From positions 1,302,001-1,366,000 of the forward strand of contig NZ_CP196822.1 of NCBI RefSeq assembly GCF_051912485.1: a stretch of DNA of 64,000 nucleotides, written 5' to 3'. Below the pieces are notes generated by a model. That model made no database searches. It worked only from the letters and a program-made list of their open reading frames with translations, and was not told where the DNA came from. Each line of letters begins with the position of its first letter. Positions within the stretch are counted from its first letter, which is position 1. A program made the translations under genes and the position numbers. Origin of the DNA: Nitrobacter sp051912485. Lineage in GTDB: Bacteria; Pseudomonadota; Alphaproteobacteria; Rhizobiales; Xanthobacteraceae. Positions 9,389-17,537 of the stretch are shown in pieces.

Positions 9389-10711
9389 ATGATGGATGTT
9401 GCATTGGCAAAGACTGACACCGGGCGCGCGGCGAGCGAGGCTTTTGCCGTCGCGAGTTCGCGGTTGCCGGGTGCCGGGAAGGTGACCGCCGCGCGTCAGA
9501 AGGCGTTCGAAGCTTACGAGAGACTTGGCCTGCCGAACCGGCGGGTCGAGGACTGGAAATACACCGACCTGCGCGTGCTGATGCGCGAGGTGCTGCAATT
9601 GGCTCCGGCGCCGGATCAGGCGGCCCTGGCGAAAGCCAGCCAGATTCTCGAAACCCAATCCGTCGGAGATGCCTACAGGTTCGTGCTGGTCGATGGCGTG
9701 TTCGTGCCGCAACTGTCGGATATCGGCAAGCTGGAGAACGGACTCCGCGCCAAGTCGTTTCACGAGGCGCTGAACGGGGGCGACCAGTCGGTCGATCTGT
9801 TCACGACGTCGGCGACAACGGATGTCATGGTGTCGCTTAACGCGGCGATGACGACCGACGGCGTCGTCATTGAAGTTGGCGATGGTGTCTCGCTGGCGAA
9901 GCCGATCCACGTGATCCATGTGACGACCGTTTCGTCGGCGTCGGCGTTCACGCGCTCCCGCCTGACGATCGGCAAGGCAGCGCGCGCCACGCTGATCGAG
10001 AGTTTTGCCGCTGCTGATGACGCGAAATCCTATCAGGCCCATGACGCGCTCATCGTGGCCATCGGAGACGGGGCGGACGTTGCGCATATCCGTCTCACGG
10101 CTGATGCCGACGATGCCGCGAATATCTCGTCCGCGATCGTTACGGTCGGCGGCGGGTCGAAGCTGAATCTCTTCAATTTGACGAACGGCGGCCGGCTCAG
10201 CCGCTATCAGGTGTTCGCAACGCTCGAAGGCGAGGGCAGCGATGTCTGCATCAATGGTGTCAGCCTGCTTAAGGATACCCAGCACGCGGATATGACACTG
10301 GTGGTCGATCACGCCGTGCCGCACTGTACTAGCCGGGAGATTTTCCGCGCGGTGGTGGACGATCGCGCGCATTCCGTCTTCCAAGGCAAGATCATCGTTC
10401 GACCCGACGCACAGAAGACCGACGGCAAGATGATGACGCGGGCATTGCTGCTGTCCGACGATGCGGAAGCCGACAGCAAGCCCGAACTCGAGATTTTCGC
10501 GGATGACGTCACCTGCGGTCACGGGGCGACGATTGGTGCGCTCGACGACAGTCTGCTGTTCTATCTGCGCGCGCGAGGTCTTTCGGAAAAGGAGGCGCAG
10601 GCGCTCCTGATTCAGGCGTTCGTTGGCGAGGCGATCGAATCCATCGCCGACGATGGCTTGCGCGATGTCGTTATCGGGGCTGCCGAGCGGTGGCTTGCGG
10701 CGCGCGGGTGA
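9389..10711 (+). CDS. sufD: Fe-S cluster assembly protein SufD
   Basis: Partner of SufB in the SufBC2D scaffold. The product is about 440 residues long. The N-terminal part contains PNRRVEDWKYTDL, a strong SufD mark. The C-terminal beta-helix has DDVTCGHGATIGALDDSLLFYLRARGLSEKEA cut as DDVTCGHGATIG and LFYLRARGLS, the region that includes the SufD histidine used in cluster assembly. A TTG at 9386 and two ATGs (9389, 9392) are possible starts; 9389 is chosen. It sits in line between sufC and sufS. Confidence 0.96.
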   Translation: MMDVALAKTDTGRAASEAFAVASSRLPGAGKVTAARQKAFEAYERLGLPNRRVEDWKYTDLRVLMREVLQLAPAPDQAALAKASQILETQSVGDAYRFVLVDGVFVPQLSDIGKLENGLRAKSFHEALNGGDQSVDLFTTSATTDVMVSLNAAMTTDGVVIEVGDGVSLAKPIHVIHVTTVSSASAFTRSRLTIGKAARATLIESFAAADDAKSYQAHDALIVAIGDGADVAHIRLTADADDAANISSAIVTVGGGSKLNLFNLTNGGRLSRYQVFATLEGEGSDVCINGVSLLKDTQHADMTLVVDHAVPHCTSREIFRAVVDDRAHSVFQGKIIVRPDAQKTDGKMMTRALLLSDDAEADSKPELEIFADDVTCGHGATIGALDDSLLFYLRARGLSEKEAQALLIQAFVGEAIESIADDGLRDVVIGAAERWLAARG

Positions 10712-10724
10712 TGAAGATGTTGCG

Positions 10725-10840
10725 TCATGCCGGGACTAAAGTGCGAGGCGCGTCTTCGCGCAGGTGACCCGGTGATCCACGTCTTCAGGCTGCGCAGTTG
10801 GCAGAGAATAAGGACCTGGTATCCGGCATAAGGCCGGGCA
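10725..10840. repeat. Degenerate palindromic repeat remnants between sufD and sufS
   Basis: The 154-bp gap contains GTCATGCCGGGAC, GGTGATCCACGTCTT and GGCATAAGGCCGGGCAAGACG, which look like decayed arms of the tcatgcccgggc...gcatccacg repeat common in Bradyrhizobium relatives. No gene is seen here. The assignment rests on recall of the repeat family only. Confidence 0.35.
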
Positions 10841-10865
10841 AGACGACAAGAGAGACGAAGAGCAA

Positions 10866-12110
10866 ATGACCCATCCGGCGGTCGCCAACGGTTCCTATGA
10901 TGTGATGCGCGTGCGTCAGGATTTTCCGGCGCTGGCGATGAAGATCTATGGCAAGCCGCTTATCTATCTCGATAACGCCGCCTCCGCGCAGAAACCAAAC
11001 GCCGTGCTCGACCGTATGACGGAGGCGTACAAGACGGAATACGCCAACGTCCATCGCGGGCTGCACTATCTCGCCAACGCCGCGACCGAAGCCTATGAAG
11101 GTGGTCGTACCAGAGTTGCGCAATTTCTCAACGCGAAGCGGACTGAGGAGATCATCTTCACCCGCAACGCCACCGAGGCGATCAATCTCGTGGCGTCGTC
11201 CTGGGGCGAGCCGAACATCAAGGCCGGCGACGAGATCGTGCTCTCGATCATGGAGCATCACTCCAACATCGTGCCCTGGCATTTCCTGCGCGAGCGCCAT
11301 GGTGCCGTCATCAAGTGGGCGCCCGTCGACGACGATGGTAATTTCCTGATCGATGAGTTCGAGAAGCTGCTGACGCCGAAGACGAAGCTCGTGGCGATCA
11401 CGCAGATGTCGAACGCGCTCGGCACCGTCGTTCCGGTCAAGGATGTGGTGCAACTCGCTCATGCGCGCGGCATTCCGGTTTTGGTCGACGGTAGCCAGGC
11501 GGCGGTGCATCTCGCCGCCGACGTGCAGGACATCGACTGCGACTTTTACATCTTCACGGGTCACAAGATCTACGGGCCAACCGGTATCGGCGTGCTGTAT
11601 GCGAAGTATGATCATCTTGTCGCGATGCGGCCGTATAACGGCGGCGGCGAGATGATCCGCGAAGTCGCGCAGGATTGGGTGACCTATGGCGATCCGCCGC
11701 ACAAGTTCGAGGCCGGTACGCCAGCGATTGTCGAGGCGGTCGGGCTTGGCGCCGCGATCGATTATGTGAACTCGATCGGCAAGGCGCGGATCGCTGCGCA
11801 CGAACACGATCTTCTGGTCTATGCTCAGGAGCGGCTGCGCGAGATCAACTCGCTGCGCATCATCGGCACTGCCCGAGACAAGGGGCCGGTGATCTCGTTC
11901 GAAATGAAAGGCGCGCATCCGCACGATGTCGCGACCGTGATCGACCGCGCCGGCATCGCGGTTCGCGCCGGCACCCATTGTGTGATGCCGCTTTTAGAGC
12001 GGTTCAATGTCTCGGCGACCTGTCGAGCCTCGTTCGGCATGTATAATACGCGTGAGGAAGTCGATCATCTGGCGCAGGCATTGATCAAGGCACGGGAGTT
12101 GTTCTCATGA
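10866..12110 (+). CDS. sufS: Cysteine desulfurase SufS
   Basis: Group II cysteine desulfurase (414 residues), sulfur donor for the SUF scaffold. YLDNAASAQKP near residue 36, NVHRGLHYLANAAT near 60, the PLP lysine in FTGHKIYGPTGIG near 230 and the active cysteine in RAGTHCVMP near 368 are all SufS-type and distinct from the IscS-type enzyme at the operon start. The start MTHPAVANGSYDV is supported by AGAGACGAAGAG just upstream. Its end overlaps sufT by 4 bases (ATGA), implying translational coupling. Confidence 0.97.
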   Translation: MTHPAVANGSYDVMRVRQDFPALAMKIYGKPLIYLDNAASAQKPNAVLDRMTEAYKTEYANVHRGLHYLANAATEAYEGGRTRVAQFLNAKRTEEIIFTRNATEAINLVASSWGEPNIKAGDEIVLSIMEHHSNIVPWHFLRERHGAVIKWAPVDDDGNFLIDEFEKLLTPKTKLVAITQMSNALGTVVPVKDVVQLAHARGIPVLVDGSQAAVHLAADVQDIDCDFYIFTGHKIYGPTGIGVLYAKYDHLVAMRPYNGGGEMIREVAQDWVTYGDPPHKFEAGTPAIVEAVGLGAAIDYVNSIGKARIAAHEHDLLVYAQERLREINSLRIIGTARDKGPVISFEMKGAHPHDVATVIDRAGIAVRAGTHCVMPLLERFNVSATCRASFGMYNTREEVDHLAQALIKARELFS

Positions 12111-12493
12111 GCGAGACCGCCGAAGCCAAACCTGTCGTAAACAAGGCCTGTCACGTGCAGACCAGCTCAGCGCTGGCGCCGGAGGAAACCGAGCGCATGG
12201 GCACGGGCATCGTGGCCGCGCTGAAAACCGTGTTCGACCCGGAAATCCCGGCGGATATCTATGAACTCGGTCTGATCTACAAGGTCGACATCAAGGACGA
12301 CCGCGCCATCGATGTCGAGATGACGCTGACGTCGCCGAGTTGCCCGTCGGCGGCCGAACTGCCGATCATGGTTGAAAATGCGGTCGCTAGCGTTCCGGGA
12401 GTCGGGGTGGTCAACGTCAACCTCGTCTGGGAACCGCAGTGGATGCCCGACCGGATGACCGACGAAGCGCGCCTCGTCCTCAATATGTGGTGA
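12107..12493 (+). CDS. sufT: SUF system protein SufT (MIP18/DUF59 family)
   Basis: A 128-residue DUF59 protein. The family motif VFDPEIPADIYELGLIY is near residues 43-59 and LTSPSCPSAAELP, with its conserved cysteine, follows near 75-87; the C-terminus VNLVWEPQWMPDRM is typical of SUF-linked members. These proteins help mature or deliver Fe-S clusters. The N-terminal ~25 residues are variable. The gene overlaps sufS and precedes sufA by 58 bp. Confidence 0.95.
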   Translation: MSETAEAKPVVNKACHVQTSSALAPEETERMGTGIVAALKTVFDPEIPADIYELGLIYKVDIKDDRAIDVEMTLTSPSCPSAAELPIMVENAVASVPGVGVVNVNLVWEPQWMPDRMTDEARLVLNMW

Positions 12494-12551
12494 CGATTTT
12501 ACGCCCGGCCCATGCTATGATCAGGCTTGATTTGCCGCCAGGATTGACCAG

Positions 12552-12956
12552 ATGACAGAGATGACGCCAAGCACACCTGCAGCCAAGCCAAAACCACGAC
12601 CTCGTCCGCAGGTCATGCGGCTGACCGACGCCGCGGCGGCGCGAGTCAAGGAACTCGCGGCGCGAGCCGATTCAGAGATCGTCGGCCTGCGGGTCGGCAT
12701 CAAGAACGGGGGCTGCGCCGGTCAATCCTACACGGTGGAATACGCTCACGACATCAGGCCGACGGATGAAGTGGTCGAAGACAAGGGCGTCAAGGTTCTG
12801 GTCGAACCCAAGGCGGTGTTGTACCTGCTTGGCACCGAGATGGACTACAAGGCCGAAAAAATGCAGGCCCAATTCATCTTCAACAATCCGAACCAGGTGT
12901 CGGCCTGCGGGTGCGGCGAATCCGTGCAGCTCACGCCCGCCAAGATTGACGGCTAG
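12552..12956 (+). CDS. sufA: A-type Fe-S carrier, HesB/IscA/SufA family
   Basis: 134-residue A-type carrier. The three cluster-binding cysteines are visible: one in NGGCAGQSY and two in the C-terminal SACGCGES. A lysine/proline-rich N-terminal extension of about 25 residues (TPAAKPKPRPRP) precedes the domain and may be disordered. The position at the end of the SUF operon favours SufA over ErpA, though the two cannot be separated by sequence alone here. A 39-base hairpin follows directly. Confidence 0.9.
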   Translation: MTEMTPSTPAAKPKPRPRPQVMRLTDAAAARVKELAARADSEIVGLRVGIKNGGCAGQSYTVEYAHDIRPTDEVVEDKGVKVLVEPKAVLYLLGTEMDYKAEKMQAQFIFNNPNQVSACGCGESVQLTPAKIDG

Positions 12957-12964
12957 TCGATATC

Positions 12965-13003
12965 TCTCGGCCGTCCCTGCGAAAGCGAGGACTGCGGCCG
13001 AGA
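12965..13003. terminator. Long hairpin between convergent sufA and the GGDEF gene
   Basis: A perfect 9-bp outer stem TCTCGGCCG/CGGCCGAGA encloses further short pairings (TCC/GGA, GC/GC) around a GAAA loop. There is no T-run, so it may be a bidirectional terminator or a mobile palindrome resting in a convergent gap. Confidence 0.5.
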
Positions 13004-13037
13004 ATGGCGATTGTTGTCATTGGTGGTGAGGGACGCG

Positions 13038-13881
13038 TCAGGCCACCTGCACCTGGATGTCGGCGCAAGATGAGCATTCCGAGTCGGCTTCGCAAACAAC
13101 GCGATTGCGGCCGTTGCGCTTGGCGATGTAGAGGCAGGCATCGGCGCGTTCGATCAGCGAGTCCGTGGTATCGCCGCTACGAAGAATCGAGACGCCGACC
13201 GAGATAGTGACACGACCGAGGATTTCGCCGGTCGACTTTTTCTTCAATTCCTTGGCCATCACGGCGCGGCGGATGTGATCGGCGACCGTCACCGCTTGAT
13301 GTATCCCGGTGTTGGGAAGCACGACCGCGAATTCTTCGCCGCCATAGCGCGCTGTGATGTCTTGGCCCTTGATGGTCTGCTTCAGCGATATCGCTACCAG
13401 CCGCAGCACCTGATCGCCGGTCAAGTGGCCATAGTTGTCGTTGAACGACTTGAAGTAGTCGATATCGAACATCAGAAGCGATAGCGGCCCACCCTCGCTG
13501 AGAGCCTGCGCCACGGCATCCCCGACGGCGCGGTCGAAATATTTGCGGTTGCCGAGACCGGTGAGCGGATCGGTCATGCTCTCGGTCCTGATGGCCTCAA
13601 GACTATGCTGGAGATTGTTGATCTCGATCTTCGAGATCTCCAGCCGATTTTCCAGCGCCTTGTTGGTTTCCTGCATCTCGCGGGTCGACTTCATCAGCGC
13701 TTCGATGACCGCCTTGACCTGTTCGCGGTTACCGGCGGCGCCGAGTTTCTCGGCCGCTCCCTTCAGTCTGTCGCCGAAACCAACCGTTGCGCGGAATCGC
13801 AGCCTGTCGCAGCGATCGGATCTGGCCAAGCGCCACCTCCGCGAACGCCATGGTGCGTTCATGTTCGTCCAGCTCAACCAC
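13038..13881 (-). pseudogene. Diguanylate cyclase (GGDEF), internally deleted and frameshifted
   Basis: The 3' part encodes an intact-looking GGDEF domain: SMTDPLTGLGNRKYFD, LLMFDIDYFKSFND, the active site YGGEEFAV and RADACLYIAKRNGRNRV, preceded by a coiled linker. The 5' end is broken. Bases 13881 to about 13800 encode DEHERTMAFAEVALGQIRSL and then RQAAIPRN, the family N-terminus, but in a different frame from the rest. In relatives PRN continues with YEIWYTYATGY and roughly 100 residues of N-terminal domain before the linker; those are missing. An internal deletion with frame change near 13795 is inferred. A TTG start in the GGDEF frame could still give a truncated enzyme. Confidence 0.75.
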
Positions 13882-14029
13882 TTCTGCGGCCCCGCCGACG
13901 ATTCATGAAAATCGTCGTCCCAAACGACAAAATATCTACGTAGTATTGCTGGAAAAATAGCGACAGAGAGTTTACGGGCGGTAAACGATGTTCGCCAAGG
14001 TGGGGTGGGGACCGACCCACCTTAAATGC

Positions 14030-15481
14030 TTAGACTCGGGCGCGGATCGGACGGAGCAGGAACGCCGGCAGGTGAGAATGGTCTGCCGGCTCGGAGACGG
14101 TCTCGCGGCGCGGTGCGGGCGCTCGCCCGATTGACGGCGGCTGCGGCGCGGCCATGGACGCGGCGGCCGTTGCAGCAGGAGCCTCGTGTCTCTGGTGGTC
14201 GCCACTGGTGCGGCGTGGCTTGCGGCTCTCGCGCTTGCCGCCACGTGCGTGGGTCTCGCCGCCCTTGTCGCGTGCGTGGCGGGATCGCATCGGCCGGCCT
14301 GTAGATGCCACGTCGGCGCCAGAGTTTGCATCGGCATCGTCCGCGCGAGCTTCATAGCCGGGAAGGTCAGCCTTCGGAATCGCCTGACCGGTCAGCTTCT
14401 CGATCGCGGCGAGTGATTTGAAATCGGCGGGGCAGACGATTGTGATCGCGGTGCCGGTGCGGCCGGCGCGGCCGGTGCGGCCAATGCGATGCACGTAGTC
14501 GTCGGGATGGTGTGGTACGTCGAAGTTGAGGACGTGGCTGACTTCGGGAATGTCGAGGCCGCGCGCGGCCACGTCGGAGGCGACCAGCAGCGGGAGTTCG
14601 CCTTTGCGGAATTGATCCAGCGAGGCGGTTCGCGCCGACTGGTCCATATCGCCGTGCAGGGCGCCGACGCTGAAGCCGTGTTTCTGGAGCGACTTATAGA
14701 CGATGGCGACGTCGCGCTTGCGGTTGCAGAAGATGATTGCGTTCTTGAGATCCTGGGCGTCGCGCAGCAGGTGGCGTAGCACCTCACGTTTTTCGTGTGG
14801 TTCGCGGCCACAACTGACCTGCGATTGCGCCACGGTCACCGCCGCGGTTGCTGGTCTGGAGACCTCGACCTTTTCCGGATTGTGCAGGAAGGTATCGGTG
14901 ATACGCCGAATTTCATTCGGCATCGTGGCCGTGAAGAACAGGGTTTGCCGTGTGAACGGCACAAGCTTGCAGATGCGTTCGATGTCGGGAATAAATCCCA
15001 TGTCAAGCATGCGGTCGGCTTCGTCGATCACCAGCAATTCCACGCCGGTGAGAAGAAGGCCGCCTCGTTCAGTGTGGTCGAGCAGGCGGCCAGGGGTCGC
15101 GATCAGCACATCGACGCCGCGCGTCAGCTTCATGTCCTGGTCGCCGAACGAGACGCCGCCGATCAGAAGCGCCACGTTGAGTTTCTGGCCAGCGCCGTAC
15201 TTGTCGAACTGCTCCTTGACCTGGGCTGCGAGTTCGCGGGTCGGCTCGAGGATCAGCGTGCGAGGCATTCGCGCCCGGGCGCGGCCCTTCTCCAGCAGCG
15301 TGAGCATGGGCAGGACGAAGGCTGCGGTCTTGCCCGTTCCGGTCTGGGCGATGCCGAGAACGTCGCGGCGCGCCAGAACGTGAGGAATAGCCTGATCCTG
15401 AATGGGAGTGGGGGTGGTGTAACCTGTAGCCGCAACGGCGGCGAGCACCTTGTCGGACAAACCGAGATGAGAAAAAGACAT
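14030..15481 (-). CDS. DEAD-box RNA helicase, RhlE type
   Basis: ATP-dependent RNA helicase of 483 residues. Motifs in order: Q-motif TPIQDQAIPH, Walker A AQTGTGKTAAF, PTRELAAQ, VIDEADRMLDMGF, TATMP, then in the second domain ARGLDIPEVSHVLNFD and HRIGRTGRAG. The last ~100 residues are basic and low-complexity (Arg/Ala/His rich), as in RhlE-group helicases that act in ribosome assembly and RNA decay. The start MSFSHLGLSDKVLAA is typical. About 530 bp of gene-free DNA with two palindromic repeats lies upstream. Confidence 0.94.
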   Translation of the reverse strand: MSFSHLGLSDKVLAAVAATGYTTPTPIQDQAIPHVLARRDVLGIAQTGTGKTAAFVLPMLTLLEKGRARARMPRTLILEPTRELAAQVKEQFDKYGAGQKLNVALLIGGVSFGDQDMKLTRGVDVLIATPGRLLDHTERGGLLLTGVELLVIDEADRMLDMGFIPDIERICKLVPFTRQTLFFTATMPNEIRRITDTFLHNPEKVEVSRPATAAVTVAQSQVSCGREPHEKREVLRHLLRDAQDLKNAIIFCNRKRDVAIVYKSLQKHGFSVGALHGDMDQSARTASLDQFRKGELPLLVASDVAARGLDIPEVSHVLNFDVPHHPDDYVHRIGRTGRAGRTGTAITIVCPADFKSLAAIEKLTGQAIPKADLPGYEARADDADANSGADVASTGRPMRSRHARDKGGETHARGGKRESRKPRRTSGDHQRHEAPAATAAASMAAPQPPSIGRAPAPRRETVSEPADHSHLPAFLLRPIRARV

Positions 15482-15793
15482 TGAGCCTCTTATCGAAACC
15501 GCCGTTCGGCATCGAAGGTATAAGGCTGTCGCGCTCCACCCCTTAACGGCGTGCTTTCAAAAAGCGAAGGGGGTTCTGGCTTACGCTGACGGGCGGCTCA
15601 CCGGGGAATCGTGTTCGGGTCCGGGCCGCGTTAAGGCGAAACATAGGGTCGAAATGCACAAAGTCAATCTCAGAAACGGCAGAAATGTCGAAAAACCCTG
15701 ATGTTTTGCTAGGCACCCAGCAAATGCGCCATGCGAAGTCGAGCCGGGCACACCTCCCGAATGAACCGCAGCCTGTGGTTTTTCGACTATGGC

Positions 15794-15869
15794 CTAGTGG
15801 TCCGATTCTAACATCCGCATCCCGTTTCAACAGGTTCTTTTGCGAATGCTAGAACCACGGGACCACTAG
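15794..15869. repeat. CTAG-bounded palindromic element, copy 1
   Basis: Begins CTAGTGGTCC and ends GGACCACTAG, a near-perfect terminal inverted repeat; inside, GATTCTAACATCCGCATCCCG on the left partly mirrors TGCGAATGCTAGAAC on the right. The 15482-16015 gap holds this and the next element and no gene. Confidence 0.8.
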
Positions 15870-15882
15870 CAACTATAGGTTT

Positions 15883-15961
15883 CTAGTGGAGTTTTGGATT
15901 TGACATTCGCTTCCTGGGTTTCCTGCAAAGTGGGTAGCGAATGTCAAATCCACTCCACTAG
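15883..15961. repeat. CTAG-bounded palindromic element, copy 2
   Basis: Begins CTAGTGGAG and ends CTCCACTAG. Long inner arms, GGATTTGACATTCGC and GCGAATGTCAAATCC, are perfectly complementary. It has the same terminal logic as the element 13 bp upstream but a different body, so the two are family members rather than simple duplicates. Confidence 0.85.
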
Positions 15962-16015
15962 CGTAGTTTGAGCGCGGGCGTTTGACCCGCCAGACCGGTG
16001 GACGGGAAGGTTGAG

Positions 16016-17512
16016 ATGAGGGGCATTTCGGTCGGTCGTGCGGCAATGCTGGGCATCGCGTGCGCGCTGCTGATGCTGGCGGGCCCGGCGCAGGCGGCCA
16101 AGCGTGTGGCGCTTGTGATTGGCAACAACGACTACCGGAACGTCTCCAAACTTCAGAAGGCTGTCAACGACGCCCGCGCCATGGGCGACACGTTGAGGCA
16201 ACTCGGCTTCAGCGTGATGGTCGCGGAAAACCAGACCCGTCAGGCCTTCAGTCAGACGCTGCTGGCGTTCGATCAGCAGATCGAGGCCGGCGACACCGCG
16301 TTCTTTTTCTACGCCGGCCACGGCTTTGAGATTGCCGGCCAGAACTATCTGCTGCCGACCGACGTGCCTGCCGCCACTGAAGGGCAGGAGGACTTGGTCC
16401 GCGATGCCTCGATACTTGCCGACCGCATTGTCGAACGGCTGCAGAACAAGAAGGCGCGCACCTCGATCCTGGTGTTCGACGCCTGCCGCAACAATCCGTT
16501 CGAGCGCAAGGGTACCCGCGCGGTCGCCGGCGGCGCGGGGCTTGCACCGATGACGCAACTGCCGGAGGGCGTGTTCTCGGTGTTCTCCGCCGGACCGCGG
16601 CAGACCGCGCTCGATCGCCTGTCGGACGACGACGCCAATCCCAATTCGGTGTTCACCCGCATCTTCGTCAAGGAATTGTTGCAACCCGGCGAGAACATGG
16701 TGCAGGTGGCGCAGCGCACCCGACGCACCGTCAGCGAAATGGCCGAGACGGTGCGGCACAAGCAAGTGCCGGTCTATTTCGATCAGATGGTTGACGATGT
16801 CTTTTTGAATGGCCTTGCCAAAGCGCAGCCGCAGGCAGCGCCCGCCGAGCCTGCACAGCAAGTCGCAGCGCTACCTCCGGTCGCACCGCTGAAGCCGCCG
16901 TCGAACGAGGCCGTCAACGCACCGATCGCGAATTTCTCGCGCCACAATGGCGGGTGGACCGTGGTGTTCTCGATAGCCGATCCCGCGCTCGGGATTTCCT
17001 GGCGCATGGGCGACAGCGGTCCATTCAAGGAAACTGGATTTCTCGACACGCTCGACCCGCGGACCCGCAAGCGCATGCCCAATCCCGCGATCGAACTTTC
17101 CGCCGACGCGGCTGCGGCGACGATCCAGATGCGCTATGTCGATGCCAGCGGCGAGATGCAGGGGCCGTTTCCGGTCCGGTTCGATCCGGAAGTCGCGCTG
17201 ATCCGCGATCAGCGGAAAATCCTCGACATGACCGCGACAAGCTGGCTGTCGTTTCGCCAGTTCAATGGACTGCTGGTCTATTATACCCACCTGATGTCAT
17301 ATCGCTGCGCGATCCGCGAGGTGAGAGTCGGTATCGACTCCTCGGTGCCGGATCGAGTGCTCAAGATGCCGCCCTGCGACCCGCGTGACCCCAGCGTGAT
17401 CCCGAGTGACGCGACGCCTTATCTGAAATTGCCGTCCGCAACCAAAGCCGTATCGGTGGAGTTGACCTATCGCGACGGTAGCGTATCGGAGATCAAGAGC
17501 TTCCGGCGCTGA
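16016..17512 (+). CDS. Secreted caspase-like (peptidase C14) protein
   Basis: Predicted exported cysteine peptidase of the metacaspase/orthocaspase group, 498 residues. A signal peptide of about 26 residues ends in GPAQA. The p20-like domain follows, with RVALVIGNNDY, the histidine in FFYAGHGFEI and the cysteine in VFDACRNNPF, so both catalytic residues are present. Beyond residue ~250 a Pro/Ala linker leads to a C-terminal beta domain of unknown function. GGGAAGG 6 bases before ATG 16016 supports this start over a GTG at 15998. Bradyrhizobia carry several such genes; their substrates are unknown. Confidence 0.9.
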   Translation: MRGISVGRAAMLGIACALLMLAGPAQAAKRVALVIGNNDYRNVSKLQKAVNDARAMGDTLRQLGFSVMVAENQTRQAFSQTLLAFDQQIEAGDTAFFFYAGHGFEIAGQNYLLPTDVPAATEGQEDLVRDASILADRIVERLQNKKARTSILVFDACRNNPFERKGTRAVAGGAGLAPMTQLPEGVFSVFSAGPRQTALDRLSDDDANPNSVFTRIFVKELLQPGENMVQVAQRTRRTVSEMAETVRHKQVPVYFDQMVDDVFLNGLAKAQPQAAPAEPAQQVAALPPVAPLKPPSNEAVNAPIANFSRHNGGWTVVFSIADPALGISWRMGDSGPFKETGFLDTLDPRTRKRMPNPAIELSADAAAATIQMRYVDASGEMQGPFPVRFDPEVALIRDQRKILDMTATSWLSFRQFNGLLVYYTHLMSYRCAIREVRVGIDSSVPDRVLKMPPCDPRDPSVIPSDATPYLKLPSATKAVSVELTYRDGSVSEIKSFRR

Positions 17513-17537
17513 TTTTTCGACTCGAAGGACTCGGTTG

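Noticed and set aside
8642..10522. A 626-codon reverse-strand frame over sufC and sufD
   Set aside because: Mirror frame of two certain genes, with non-protein-like composition.
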